Origin: Oryzias latipes
Lineage: Eukaryota; Chordata; Actinopteri; Beloniformes; Adrianichthyidae
DNA: 64,000 bases
Direction of reading: 5' to 3'
Assembly: GCF_002234675.1 (NCBI RefSeq)
Contig: NC_019860.2
Coordinates: 16,422,536-16,486,535 of the forward strand
Shown piece by piece: positions 1-12,747 of this stretch. Made by a program: the position numbers and the translations under genes. Position 1 is the first letter of the stretch. Each line of letters starts with the position of its first letter. The notes beneath the pieces are model-generated. The model was given only the letters and a program-made list of their open reading frames with translations, did not search any database and was not told where the DNA came from.

Positions 1-70
1 AGAAAGGTAGATTCAGGAGGCTTCTTTAGATTTGAGAGAATGGAGTAAGAGTCCGAGTATGTCCCCTCAC

Positions 71-612
71 CTCTTGTTTTTCTGCGCGTTCTTCTTGTCC
101 CGCTTGTTCATCACCCCCGGCACGCAGTTCGTGAGTTCGGTCCAGTCCGCATGTAAGCCGCAGCTCCAGCCCGTGGAGAACCGGGAGAAGAGCCACGACT
201 CGGCTTTGCCGGGCCGGTGGCAGGTGCACTTCCTCTGGCCCGGCATGCAGTCGCAGGGCTGCTCCAGCTGGATGTTTTTGACCAGGTGCCGGCCAAAGGT
301 GGTGCCGCCGGTCTTCTGGATGTGCAGGAACACCATCACGTCGTCCCCGCGGATGTCGAAGCTGACCCGTCGGTCCAAGTCCCGCTCCGTGAAGTTGAAT
401 TTTGAGGTGATTTTAGTCGGGAGGTCCTCGTCGGGCTCCGGCTCCGTGGAAAGTAGCTCAAAGGCGGACGGGTGTCCCTGGAAAAGCCCCCTCTGGTCGC
501 TTCGGAAGTAGCAGGTGTTGCTGCCCGCCGGGCACACGTACTGATATCCGATCATGAGGAAGAGCACCGCGGCGATGGGGATGAGGATGAGTCTGCTGAA
601 CTTCTCCTCCAT
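71..612 (-). CDS. hs6st3: Heparan-sulfate 6-O-sulfotransferase, coding exon 1 (partial gene)
   Basis: Golgi type II membrane enzyme that moves sulfate from PAPS to the 6-O position of glucosamine in heparan sulfate. The exon encodes 180 residues plus two bases. There is a short cytoplasmic start (MEEKFSR), a signal anchor at about residues 8-26, an acidic stem (about 45-70), an N-glycosylation site NFT at 73-75, and the PAPS 5'-phosphosulfate loop HIQKTGGTT at 97-105. The family block WLFSRFSTGWSCGLHADW follows at about 140-157. The start at 612 was chosen because MEEKF aligns with the family N-terminus; an in-frame Met 12 codons upstream lacks family support. The exon ends at a consensus donor (AG|GTGAGG, GT at 70-69), so the rest lies beyond the left edge. 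The wording around LVKNIQLEQPCDC and CTCHRPGK, and the dzip1/cldn10 neighbours, favour paralog 3 over 1 or 2. Confidence 0.93.
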
Positions 613-1010
613 GATGGTGGGAGACTGCCGGTCACTCCGTCGGCACAAGCCCTAGTACCGCGATGCCCGAGTGGTGCCGCTCCTCCCCGCGGCTCATCCT
701 GCACACCCGGCCGCTGGAGTCCAGACGCGTTCGGTCCCTGGCGGGCAGCACGCGCCGGCCTGCACCAGGACACTTCTGAAACTTAACGCCGTGACTGAAC
801 CCCACTTTTAGCGAGTTCTCACCTCGGAGAGACACATTTCTTCTGGAAATAGTTGAACTCTGTGGCGGTCCCTGGTTGGTCCATCACCGCGGTTCGAGCG
901 TCCGAGTCCGGCTGTTCTGTGAAGCGCTGAGCGGTTTCTTCTGAGCCCGGGGACACCTGCGACAAGCTGCACGCGGCCAGGCACGGGATTTCCGGTTTCC
1001 ACTTTCAAAA
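613..1010 (-). promoter_or_regulatory. GC- and CpG-rich 5' flank of hs6st3
   Basis: GC-rich sequence directly upstream of the hs6st3 start codon, dropping abruptly to AT-rich sequence after about 1010. It probably holds the 5' UTR and core promoter. I see no convincing TATA box or defined transcription start, so the limits are set by base composition only. Confidence 0.5.
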
Positions 1011-1540
1011 TAATAGACAGCTCCGATGAATGTGGTTGACACCGTTAGATATCGGAAAATAATACTTTTAAATATTTATTTAGTTCTCAGTTTACTATTG
1101 AATAAATATGTTTTAAATGTATTCTCGTTATAGCTATGCTTTCGTCATACAATTGTTTATTTTTTTTATATCCGGTTCAAGATTTTAGCAATGCAGTCAT
1201 TTCTTCCTTATTTTTTTCTTATTTTAATATTATTTTTTATATAGCTTGAATCAATATTTAAAAAGAATCTTACTTCAATATTTTTTACTGTGGTAAAATT
1301 TGAACAGAACGTGTTTTACATACTAAACTTGTCTATATTGAATATAAATTTTAGCTCTTAAAGAAGTAATTTTGACTTAGCTTGAGATTTATAAACTTGC
1401 TGCCACGCCTCTGTCATTCTGCCCCAGAGCAGCTGTGGCAACATCAATAGTTCATCATCACCAAGGAGGAGTGAATGAATGAACAATGGACACATTGGAA
1501 GTGCTTTGAGCACCAAGAAAAAGCGCAAATACATCTACTC
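1011..1540. other. AT-rich intergenic stretch, nothing recognised
   Basis: Strongly AT-rich, with no coding potential, splice-like structure or repeat family I can name. Confidence 0.6.
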
Positions 1541-1707
<167 letters not shown>

Positions 1708-1726
1708 TTAAGCTGATTAACTATAA

Positions 1727-2197
1727 CCCTTGTGCTATCCTATGGGGTCCAGATGACACAATCCTTTCATTGGCATGTTATAGGGCGGTCGTGGTGCAGT
1801 GATAGGGCGGTCCACCCATGATCGTAATATTGCAGGTTCGGTTCCCGCCTTGCACACCCATGTGTCGAAGTGTCCTTGGGCAAGACACTGAACCCCACCT
1901 TGCCTCTGGCGGTAGGTTGGCGCCAGCGTTCGGCAGCGGAGCCGCCACCAGTGTGTGAATGGGTCTGTGACTGTAAAGCGCTTTGGGTTTTGTAGGTAGA
2001 AAAGCACTATATAAGTGTACACCATTTACCATTTGTCCCTAACATGACACAGGTAGATAAAGGTGAAGAGGTTTTCATGAAATCCATGGACACCAGTGAA
2101 GCTCACAAACAATTGAAGAAAAAAGATTTATCGCACTGTCTTGTGGGGTCCAGATGACCCCACTCCCAATGTTAAAGTGCCTAGGATAGCGCAAGGG
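1727..2197. mobile_element. piggyBac-like MITE, copy 1 (with nested SINE)
   Basis: Ends in inverted repeats CCCTTGTGCTATCC and GGATAGCGCAAGGG, as in three other copies in the window (12344, 23680, 41437). CCC..GGG ends beside TTAA-like flanks are the hallmark of piggyBac elements. The sequence is interrupted at about 1781-2033 by a SINE. Non-autonomous, no ORF. Confidence 0.8.
1781..2033 (+). mobile_element. tRNA-derived SINE (family A), nested in the MITE
   Basis: Begins with a tRNA-like head: an A-box-like GTGGTGCAGTGATAGG, then a B box GGTTCGGTTCC at 1835-1845. The body contains TGTCCTTGGGCAAGACACTGAA and ends AAGCACTATATAAGTG..CCATTTACC. A second copy lies in reverse at 35535-35788. It splits the host MITE cleanly, so it is the younger insertion. 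Confidence 0.8.
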
Positions 2198-4479
2198 ATA
2201 AGGAAACTAGTGAAGTGGTATTACAAAGAAAAAGTGTAAAAATCTGAATAGAATATTTTTTTATAAAATATCAAATCATGTTATGACTCAATAAAATGCC
2301 TCTTTTATGACAGCAGATGCTAAAAATTAAAGAGTTGTATAGCAATCTTTTAAACTACATTTTCATGTAATCTTATGGCTATATTCTTCCATACCCTGTA
2401 AAGGTTTTCTTTGAGTTTATCGTGCAAACAACCGATCACTCACTTGTAGAACGAAATGAAAATTATTCAATGTAATCTTTAGGTATGAAACTATGAAGTG
2501 AAAGTCTCTCTTCTGCAGATCTTTTTAAGTTTTTTCTTATGAACCTGCTGCCTCAAAATACTACAAACAGAAATTCTGTTTTTACAAAGTAAATAAACAA
2601 TACTCCTCAAGAACTCGTAAAGAACATGAAAGTTTTAAATATTTAATTTTTGAGCCCCACTATTGAATTTCAGTTTTTATAAGACAATTTATTTTGTAAA
2701 AGTACAATTAATGTATTTTTGGGTCAAGTTTCATCCCTCCTTTTATTTTGAAGGTCGATTGTTGTTGTTTCCGGGTTGGATGTGGCCGGCTTGCCTCAAC
2801 ATCTGCGCCAGTCGTCTGTCCGACTGCAGAGCCTGTGACGCAACCGCTGATCACAAAAGCAAAAGTGCTGTGGAGGAAGATGCAGGGAAACCCCACAGAA
2901 AAAGAAAAAAAAACATAAAAATTATCCATGAACGTAACTTTTTTTTAAATAAGTTACAAAAAATAAAATTACATTTCTGTCTCTCCAGATTACACGTTAA
3001 TTTTATGGAATTTATCTGTTTAATCGTCAGGACAAATAACTGTTTGTTTCATCTGTTATGCAGACTTTAGATTTACTTTTCTTCCTTTTTTAAACATATT
3101 TGGACCTAAAACGAGAAAGATCCTTGATTAAAGTGATATCAGGCGATTCCTGCAGAAGACAGGAAAGAGTTAAACCTTCAGCACCATGGACAGATCCAGT
3201 AATTGCCAGAGAAGGAAAGGTGTGAGAGTGCTCATCAGGCAGCTCTCCCCCCGTCCTCTGAGCACCAGCAGGTTTCAACATGTGATCAAGCCGCCGCCGA
3301 AGTTCACTTCCTGGACTTTAAAGGCGTTTCGCCCATCCGTTCTAATGGATGTCCCCTTTAGCCCTGCGCCGATCAAAAGCTTTTGTTATTCTGCCTAAGA
3401 TGCCCTCCATCAAGGGATTTACCCATGAAGCTCTCTGGTACGCATTGTGTTCAATCCTCTTTCAGCGCTGAATGCACCCTGCCCTCCTGCACTGACACTG
3501 ACTTAATCTGTATGGGGAGTTTAGTCTGCAGATCCAGCTCTTTGAGTCTGGGAGGAGTCATCATCTCTCATCCGAGGAGAAGCCACAAAAGGGTGGTGGT
3601 GGTGATGGTGGGGGGATATGAGAGGAATCTGTTATGGAAAAGTGTCAGAACTTGAAATATCTCATTTCTTAAAGGTCACAGAGAAGTGAACCCCTTGCTT
3701 CCTGTCTTATTTTTTTTGTTTGTTTTTTTGCCAAGGTGATGATAACATCCTGTGTCGGCGTGCTCTTTTCCTGCCAGGTTCCTTCCACTTTTGCATAAAA
3801 AAACCTTTCCTTTTCGTATTAAAACCGGCGACGTGGAACGGTTTGCACGTTTTGCGCAGGCCCTTGTTGCTCTGCAGATATTCACAAGGTCCCCGATGCT
3901 CCCGACGATCCGCCAAATGAGAAATAACACCCGGCAAGTGCTGATTCAGCCGACTGCGGCGGCACTGGGCCTGTCAGTAATGGCTCTGAAGCTTCGTGGA
4001 AATGATGATTGGATTGTTTCTGGATTTCTTATTGTATGATTTTGTATTTTATCATTTTCTGACGCACCTACAGATGTACGCGCCTCTTCTATTTCGGGAA
4101 ATTAGTATTGATTTGAAAGTGATGTGAAGCAGAACTGAGAGACTACTTTTTTTTTTTTCTTGACTCCTACAGAGACTTGGAGCGAGCTGGGTGTCGGGAA
4201 CGCAAATGGAATGCAAATCTGCAGCAAGAAGAGAAAAAAGGGACGACACGCACAGAAAGTCGTATGCTGTGGAAGGGGGCTTTTTCAGCAGCAGGGGCAG
4301 TTTAGACTTAAATATGTTGTCTGACCATCCTTTAAACTTTAACAAGCCTCCCTCTTTCTCTCAAAAGTGTAAAAAGTCAACAAAAAACGACAGACGTCAA
4401 ACATTCAAACAGTTGATCTGGGCAAATCAAAGCAGCAGGACCATTTAAGCAAAAACCCATTTAAAGGCCCAGAATCTTT
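2198..4479. other. Intergenic, no gene recognised
   Basis: AT-rich with short spurious ORFs on both strands. No domain, splice structure or identifiable element. A short GTGGTGGTGATGGTGG run lies near 3592-3612. Confidence 0.5.
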
Positions 4480-5200
4480 GGTGTTTTTAACATGTTGTAG
4501 TGGCATTTGTCTGATGAAGGAGGACACATTTGAAAGGAATTAAGCTTAAAATTGCATTTCAGAGATTTTCTTTATTCGAATTGTTGTGAATCAGGAGTAA
4601 ACAAAAAAATCTAGGGGCTCTAGAGTGTCAGCAAATTGATTTAAGGAACAGGGAGAGGAAAGGGGGCGGGGTTGCTCCATGCTAAGAGTCATGGCTTCAA
4701 CTAAGAAGGGAATTTCTAATGACCTCCTGCCGCTCTGCAGAAACTATGTCCTAGGTCTAGGTTGGATTTTGGCTAAAAATGGCATGATCAACATTACAAG
4801 ATCATTTAAAAGAAACAGTGAAAAAAATTATTTCTAAATCTGTTTTAGGTTATCTATATGAATTTTTGTATGTTTTGCATCTAGTTTTTGAGCGATAAAA
4901 AAATGCAAAAATTTCTCACTTAAAGTTTTTGTACATTTTGTGTTTTTTTAATTATATAACATGTAACGATCCACTCCAATCGTCTTTTGATGTATTTTTA
5001 ACATTTTTCTTCGTGTTCTTTTAATCATGCCACTTTTAGCCAAAAATCGTAAAACCTGTGTAGTTTTCTAGGACATAGTTTCTGCAGAGCAGCAGAGGTT
5101 CATTAGATATTCATCTCTGAGTCGTGGGCGGCACCATTGATGCGGAGCAACCCCAACCCCACCTTCCCCTGAACCTTTGCCTGGAGCTTGGAACAGTGAG
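4480..5200. mobile_element. Foldback (long-inverted-repeat) element, family F
   Basis: About 4640-4830 and 4950-5180 are diverged inverted copies of each other. Both arms carry GGGGTTGCTCC, CTCTGCAGAAACTATGTCCTA and TTTGGCTAAAA in mirror order. Related single-arm fragments occur at about 23565-23960, 30375-30515 and 51605-51945. Non-coding; the outer ends are approximate. Confidence 0.6.
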
Positions 5201-6639
5201 CTTGTGGTTCGCTCAGCATATTTTTCATGTCACAAATAGGATTCTGCCTTCCTGCATGGCTTCCAACATTACCTGCCTTGGCATGTTCTAATTGGCAGGA
5301 CACATCGGAACCAGGTCATTAGTCATGAGTAGGGCTTGGGTATTTGGAAATCACGCAGACACTGGCCGTTATGGTCTGGTGTTGCCCATCCCTGTTCTAT
5401 GCACTTGTCATATTAACCTACCAGCAAATGCCAAGAGAGGTTTTTCTTTCAAAACCAGACAAGAGGGATGTTTACTGCTGTTTTACAATAGAGTGAGTTG
5501 ACCATGTAACCAGCCGACTAGAAGTAGTTTGGTGTTTAAACTATTTTTGTTTTTGAACGTGATTCAAACCGGAAGTTGCCATACTCGTGTTTTTCTATTC
5601 AAGCTAAACGGTTGAGTCAAAAAACGAACGACCTTTCCTAAAAGCCACTGCTTTCGGCTCCCATTAGTGAAATCCTAAAAGCGGCTCAGTGCTGACCCCC
5701 GGAGGCGTCCTTTAGCATCGGGCATCAAATCGATTACGGTAAAAGGCCGAGTAAGTTGCCTCGTGTTCCTGAAACCATTTTTTTTCTTCATCCTGCTTGG
5801 TAGAACGTTAAAGCACACGCTGTTGTTAGGGAATACTGTAACCATGGAGGGGTGTATGTGGTTGGCATCAGCGTTTAGGTTGGGGGTGTAGCTCAAAGTA
5901 GAGCATCGCACTGCTTCCACCAGCCCATCTGCTGCGACACAGCCCCACATTCAACAAGCTGTCATGCACCGTTTTACACCTTTTAATCAAAGCAGGAAGA
6001 TCTTCAGCATTTTGTGGGTTGTTTTTTTTTTTTAAAGTAGCAGCCGACTGGTGTCACTTTTCAGACCCGTATATGAATCACTTGATTTAACAGTCTTTGC
6101 TAGAACACTGCAGGGACATGCATTCCTCTTCAAATCCACAGAGGAACTTTTGGTCGTTTGTATATTAAAATAATGCTACCGTGTCAAAGAATGTTCTTTA
6201 AATGTTGTTGGAGCAAACCTGCAAAAGTTCCATGGTCCACGTCAACCCATCTGTCTAAAGATCATAACTGAATAGATGACATAGTCCTTTATTAGCTTGA
6301 CTCGTGGGACGTCATCAACAGGATTCTAACTGTCTAATTGGGGGGGCACAGAGTGGAATAGTGTGCAGTCCCTACACTCACGCATCATCATGTTCCCAAA
6401 AAAGTTAATTTCATCTACAGACCCTAAACTAAGCGTGGAGGCAACCTCTCAATAGCCAGTGAGGGCAGCAAACACATTTTTGCGTGTAGCTGAATGCCAT
6501 GTGTTGCCATGATTGACACCTGCCAATCTAAACATGTTGTCATAAACAACGAAAATTAGCAATGAACACCAAAAAAGTTTTAAAACCAAGCTATCCACCC
6601 GTTTATTTTGGTGATGCCTACAAACCGGGCATGTGATGC
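5201..6639. other. Intergenic, no gene recognised
   Basis: Mixed-composition sequence with only short ORFs that show no family resemblance and no splice structure. Confidence 0.5.
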
Positions 6640-7055
6640 GGGTTGGAGAATATGCTCAACACACTTTTAGCATATGGTGTTCACATGGGGCAGTCGCTAC
6701 CCGATACTAGCACATGTATCTACAGTTGCAAGGGACTTGGTGCAACATGTCCAAGTGTTGCAGATCTCACAAATCTTGCTCCGGGCTTTTGTCCTTTACA
6801 GCTTTATTTCGAAAAATGAAAGACTTGGTGTCATAATTCCAGCCGGGCACAAACTGCAATTGTTAACTTCTCCTCCATGATCAATTTTCGAGCGGTTCCA
6901 TGAATTGAAAAGGGACACTACTAAAAACGTAGAGACACGCGAACGAGAAAGTTTGGTACAAGGAAACACAAAATGTGGATTTACATGCGTTTACGTGGAC
7001 TTTTCATTGGAAGTGGTCGCTTGAACACATGCTACGTAGGCCGGTGTGAACGTTG
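6640..7055. mobile_element. Dispersed MITE, family H, copy 1
   Basis: Shares ordered blocks (AGCTTTATTTCGAAAAATGA, GACTTGGTGTCATAATTCC, GGGCACAAACTGCAATT, ACTTTTCATTGGAAGTGG) with 25700-26035 and 49490-50040. The GTTCACACTGGAC-type end seen in the third copy resembles fish hAT-derived MITEs. Ends approximate, no ORF. Confidence 0.55.
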
Positions 7056-7061
7056 GATTAG

Positions 7062-7246
7062 ACCAGGGTTCCCAAATGAAGGCCTCGAGGGCCAGTGTCC
7101 TGCTGGGTTTACAGAAACCCTGCCTTATTTGCTGCGGATTACCTGGATCAGGTGTGTTTAGCCAAGAAGGAGCTTCAATGGCAGGTTGGTTGGAAAACAT
7201 GTAGGATACCGGCCCTCCAGGCCTGGATTTGGGGTCCCCTGCATTA
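7062..7246. mobile_element. Short palindromic MITE
   Basis: The left half, AGGCCTCGAGGGCCAGTGTCC, is mirrored by ATACCGGCCCTCCAGGCCTGGAT on the right, around a centre containing GATCAGGTGTGTTTAGCC. This is a very common palindromic repeat in teleost genomes, as I recall it. Confidence 0.65.
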
Positions 7247-7424
7247 GACTTTTCAACGTTGCGTATGTTTATTCTAATGTAAGGTAACATTATGTAATGA
7301 AGTAGCTTGGTAGACTGGATTGTGTTGAGCTGATTTAGTACCATTGTTGTTATCTCAAGGGTTGTCTGCTTTTTAGCTAGACATTTCCTCACCAAAGGTT
7401 GTCTATTCCAAAGATGCTGGATAT

Positions 7425-7710
7425 CCCCTCAGGGGTCGCCACAGCAAATTGGTTTTCACTGATTCTCACAGGCGGTTTGGTAGAGATTTTTACGGCGGGT
7501 TCCCTTCCTGACACATCCATGTATTTTATCCTGGCTTGGGACCCCACAGGGAAAGCCAGACTTGGGCCCCATTGTAGCTACATAGTCAGGCAGTAGCGGG
7601 AACGGTGTTGCCCAAGGACCCACACTGGATGAAGATCATTGCGCCCCCTGGAAAACGAACTTTGTTTTTTTCATGCACCAGTCCTGCACACAGCCAACTG
7701 AGACATCTAA
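7425..7710 (-). mobile_element. tRNA-derived SINE (family B), decayed copy
   Basis: Matches 30640-30900 in order: CAGGGGTCGCCACAGC, GGTTTGG-AGAGATTTT, TTCCTTCCTGA, then CAGCCAACTGAGACATC. The tRNA-like head is on the minus strand at the right end. The B box is damaged. Confidence 0.6.
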
Positions 7711-9173
7711 CCGCTGTTGTCTTTTCTAAAAATAGTTGGAACAAAAGAGCCTGATGCATGTTGGGACATGCCAAGTAAGACTGTTGCAAAGCTGAGAATA
7801 TGCCAGTCAATCAAAAGACCACAGCCTACTTTGTGGGCCACCTTTATTTAAAGACGCAGTAAAACAAGGTACACTGAAAGCTGCTCCCAGTACAGTTGTC
7901 ATGGTTACTAAGTGTAATCACAAGGTGAAAATCCATTTTTGGAACCAACCTGTATATATATTTATTTCTGTTGTATGGTTTTACATTGGAGTGAATTGAG
8001 ACTGATTTGCTGGTTCGTTTTCAAACAGGCTTCAACCTGGAAGTCATGGCAATACTTTAACATTTGAAGCAAATAATTCTAACTCTTCAAAAATCCAGAT
8101 ACAGAATCAACAAACCAAGAAAATTCGTCTAAAAACCCAAACAGATGTGGTAACTTTATTCCAGTTTTCTGAGCCGAACATATGTTTATATATATACAGA
8201 ATCTCAGGATATTGTGAAGAAATTGCTTTGGCCATTTGCCCCCGCTGCATTTGGTGCAGGTGACTAAAAGCTGTTTGAACCCTCCCCCAGCAGGCCAACA
8301 AACCCGCAGTGCACCGGTGGCACCGCGCCAGCCTTCACTGAGCTCTCAGAGCATTCTTATCCCAAACGTTTAATCATAGGGGACACTCTCCACTTGGTCT
8401 GTCGTGAAAGGGGAGCTGCTGGCCCATGAAGTGCACTTTGGCAGAGCGTCAGGGTTTTGCCCACAGTGAGCTTCCACCCACCACACACTGAAGCCTTTTC
8501 TTGTAGGTGATTGAAGCTTTTGGGGAAAGTAGGTGATGGTGAAATACCCTGCTGAGCCCCAATAAGCTTTTTGGCCCTTTAAGAAATCAGCACTGAAGGA
8601 TGTTTATAGTCTCCAACAGAAACTGGATGCCACTTTGAGCAGAGGGTGATTGGGGTGCTGCGTGAACATCAGAGCGGAAATTTCTGTAATTTCTCTTGTC
8701 AGGCTTTATTGTAACCAAGCACTAAGGTCACCTTTTTCAGGCATCATTTATTCACTTAGATACAGACGTGCAATTTTGCTGTCAGACGTGCGGCTGTGAA
8801 CGATATTTTGATTTGCACTTTCTGATTTGCGTCGTCTTCTCGTTACTTTGGCTGACAGATTCTTCACACTTCATATGAGGAGGCAAGGCTGAAGTAGATT
8901 TCTCTGCAATCACTGACAAAGAACCACACTCCCCTGGAGATGTGCATTACCGACAACATTTGCTGCGTTGACCCGTGCACAGGCACAGTCATGTGGTCGC
9001 AGAAACTGTATGTGCAATTGTCCGGCAAGAAGCAGGCAGCAGTTGACCCAAGATCTGCAGAGAAATGCTCACATACAGCAGCAGAGATCAACTATTAGCT
9101 TGAACAATCTGGCCTACAGTGGCACTGTGGCAACCTTTCCCACCAGAGAAGGCAGCATGGCTTCCAGTTACAG
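7711..9173. other. Intergenic, no gene recognised
   Basis: No recognisable coding exon, RNA gene or repeat family. Short ORFs only. Confidence 0.5.
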
Positions 9174-10370
9174 CTGAGACTTGACTAGCAATAACAGTTA
9201 ACGACTTGAGACTTGACTAGGAATAACAGCTAAAAATTTTAGACTTGACTGGAAATAACAGCTAACAACTTGAGACTTGACTAGCAATAACATCTAACGA
9301 TTTGAGACTTGACTAGGAATAACAGTTAAAGACTTGAGACTTGACTAGCAATAACAGCTAACGATTTGAGACTTGACTAGGAATAACAGCTAAAAACTTG
9401 AGACTTGACTAGGAATAACAGTTAACGACATGAGACTTGACTAGCAATGACAGCTAACGAATTGAGACTTGACTAGAAATAACAACAAACAGCTTGACAC
9501 TTGAAATTACAACTCGACACTAGACTAACAATTAAAGCCACAGACTTAATACTTGACTAGCAATTAAACCAAAATATTTGACTAGCAGTTAAACCTAAAG
9601 ACTTGAGACTTGACTATTTGTTAAACCTAAAGATTTCAGAGATGTGACTAGCAGTTAAAGCTTAAGACTCGAGACTTGACCTGCAATTTAAGCTAAATAC
9701 TTGAGAAATGACTAGCAGTTAAAGCTAAAGAGTTGAGACTTGATTGGCAGTTAAAGCTAATGACTTGAGACTTGACTAGCAATTAAATCCACAGACTTGA
9801 GACTTGACCTGCAATTTAAGCTAAATACTTGAGAAATGACTAGCAGTTGAAGCTAAAGAGTTGAAACTTGATTAGCAGTTAAAGTTACTTACTTGAGACT
9901 TGACTAGCAGTTAAAGCCAAAGACTTGAGACTTGACTAGCAGTTAAAGCTACATACTTGACTAGCAATTAAAACCACAGACTTGACTAGCAATGAAAGAT
10001 ACAGATTGAGACCTGACTAGCAATTAAAGCTAAAGACTTGAGACTTGACCTGCAATTTAGGCTAAAGACTTGATGAATGACTAGCAGTTAAAGCTAAAGA
10101 CTTGACTAGCAAGTAAAACCACAGACTTAATACTTGACTAGCAATTAAAGCAACAGAGTTGAGACTTGTTTGGCAGTTAAAGCTAATGACTTGAGACTTG
10201 ATTGGCAATAAACCCACACACTTGAGACTTGACTAGCAGTTAAAGCTACAGAGTTGAGACTTGACTAGCAGTTAAAGCTAAAGACTTGAGACTTGACTAG
10301 CAGTTAAAGCTAAAGACTTGAGACTTGACTTACAATCAAAGCCACAGAATCTAAATTGGACTAGAAATTA
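9174..10370. repeat. Degenerate tandem array, about 32-bp unit
   Basis: About 1.2 kb of head-to-tail repeats with unit GAGACTTGACTAGCAATAAC + AGCTAACGACTT. The first third is fairly regular at 32 bp; later units vary in length and drift to AATTAAAGCTAAAGACTT. No interspersed unique spacers and no ORF. It shares the AGACTTGA core with the array at 25205-25700. Confidence 0.93.
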
Positions 10371-12343
10371 GACTTTAAGACTTTCCAACAGAACTTTCCA
10401 ACTTAACAGAAAGTGCTCATCATCACCAGTGTGACGGTCAGATGTTGGTGCGTGATTGACAGCAGGAGGAACTTCAGAAAAAAAAGGAATCTATAAATAC
10501 TCTTAAAGCTGCAGAGGAGAACATGCAACTTCTTTTATTTATTGATCTAACATGAGACACAACTCTCGGAGGTGCAGCTTTAGCTAAAGATTGATCTTAA
10601 GATGGGACCAGGACAAAAATATGCAACAAATTGAAGGTTTTTTGTGAAACAGCTAGCAATTGGGACGCAATCTGTCGTATAACGGGAATGTGGTGTTGTA
10701 GAGGATTAGAAACTATAATTAGGTCAGTCTGTTCTGGAGTGTTAGTCTATTTCATCCTATGCGTGTCAAAAGACTTTTTTTTATCTGTAAAAAAAAACAA
10801 CTGTAGGTTTGGGAATGATCGTTCATTTTAAAAAAGACAAACTGATTTAGGTTCTAAAGGCCACTCTAGATTAGAGAAATGAGTACAAACGTCACATTTC
10901 ATCAACATCAATGCCTATAACCGGAAAGTCTCTTTTGGATCTTTAATTGGTGTTTGAAATTGTTCAAAATAAAAGTGAAGAAGTTACCTTAAACTTAACC
11001 ATTTGAAGTCCCCCAAATTAAAGATCCAATGTGACAGTGTTGGAAATGAGTTGCACAAAGGCTGTGATGTGCATTTACACCCATCACTGTGTAACAGCCG
11101 GGTTTGAGAGTCAAGCAGTTCTTTACCCGTCAAATCCATTGCCTGAGTGCAAAAACACAGACACCGCCACTTAAATTTCAAACTCTTTAGGTTTGAAATT
11201 CCAGTTAGGCAGCCATCACCTTTGTAAAATATTCCTGAGCACGGTTCTGCAAACTAAAGGAGGAGATTTAAATCCTTCATGTGCAGAAACACTGCAAAGC
11301 GGCATACTTGGTGTTTGAGAGAACCCATAACTGCGGCATTAGGTGGTTTTGCACAATAAAATAGGTCTGTTTTTCGGTTAATGAACTTTATTTCTCTCTG
11401 CCTGTAGGTCAAGGCAGGAAAAGTTACAAAACCTGGTGAAAGGTTTGCTTTTGCTTCGCTTCACAATTAAAGAAAATAAAAAAAATTAAAAAAAATTGGG
11501 ATAAAATGCTAAAATAGAATCTTAAATGGAATGAAAACAAACAAACAAACTGTATCTTAGAACTGAATTACCCCCTTGCAATTTCTTTTGGGTAAACAGT
11601 CATATGCTTTTTTCTTTGAAATTTTAGACAGGAAGTCTGCATCTTTTTAAATCCATTTTGCAGATTAAAAGCAGGGATTCTGTCACAAAATGTGTCTGTA
11701 AATTTTAGAGGATGATGCAACATTTGGAAGAACTAAGTCTGTGCAGCAGTAACATTTGCGACAAGGACTTTAGGGCAGCCTTCAAAAAATGAAGGATCAA
11801 AAATCAATTTTTTATTTTATTTATTTATTTATTTTTATGGATTAAAAGAAACAAAAGTCCATGAAAGCAACGCAAAGCTCTCTTTACTATCCTTACTGTT
11901 GCCAAATTGGGCAGTTTCCCACCCAGTTGAGCAGTTTTGATTTCTTATTTGCAGACAAAAACTGCTTTGGACATAATTTAGGTGGGTTTGGTGATTTTTA
12001 TTTGGATTAATTTTTTGGCTATTTATTTATCTGGCAGTTTTTATATTTCTTTCGCGCTGGAAAACCATGACTATCTGGAAACGCTGAATACTGCATGGAT
12101 TAACCAGTTAGCACTGGGATTACCAGTAATCTTTAGAGGTTTTTTAGCTACCAGATTTGCTTTTATTTTGAAAATATCAAAAGATGGCTTTAAAAATGTT
12201 GCTATGCTTTAAAGCCTATACATTTTTTTTTGTAGCTTCACAAATACAAAAATCAATATCTGGTTCTCCTTAGAGATAATTGATGGTTATATGGTTAAAT
12301 TATTATTTTAAATTTCATCCAAACAACTTCTTTGATTTCTTAA
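10371..12343. other. Intergenic, no gene recognised
   Basis: AT-rich, with short homopolymer runs and an ATTTATTTATTT run near 11815. No coding or RNA gene seen. Confidence 0.5.
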
Positions 12344-12548
12344 CCCTTGTGCTATCTTAGATGACCCCAACCTTACATTGACATGTTCTCCCTACCAAGA
12401 CAAAGGGGGATAAAGGTTGAAAGATTTCATGTAATCCATGGACACCAGTGAAGATCACAAATCATTGAAGAAAAAAGGTTCAGCGCACTGTCTAGTGGGT
12501 CTAGATGACCCAACTCCCAATGTTAAAGTGCCTAGGATAGCACAAGGG
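12344..12548. mobile_element. piggyBac-like MITE, copy 2
   Basis: About 205 bp, from CCCTTGTGCTATC to GGATAGCACAAGGG. The left flank is TTAA with the CCC abutting it, as expected for piggyBac insertion; the right flank has decayed to TAAA. The interior matches copies 1, 3 and 4. Confidence 0.85.
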
Positions 12549-12747
12549 TAAACAGAGTTGAGTTCCAAAAATTGGGCTGCATTTTAAAATTCTTTACTCT
12601 GAATGAGCTAGCCCAAACTTTAATCTGCCTTGCAACAGCAAAATTTTGTAATTTTGTAAGTTTTTGATTTTTTTTAAAGCAAAGTTCATTATATTTAACA
12701 TACATTTCTTATTTTTTTTAATCTGTTATGCTGGAAAAAAAAGCATG

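Noticed and set aside
32..511. 159-codon plus-strand ORF
   Set aside because: It is antisense to the hs6st3 exon, whose frame has clear family motifs and splice donor.
9174..10370. CRISPR-like direct repeats
   Set aside because: Repeats are contiguous and degenerate with no unique spacers, in a vertebrate genome.
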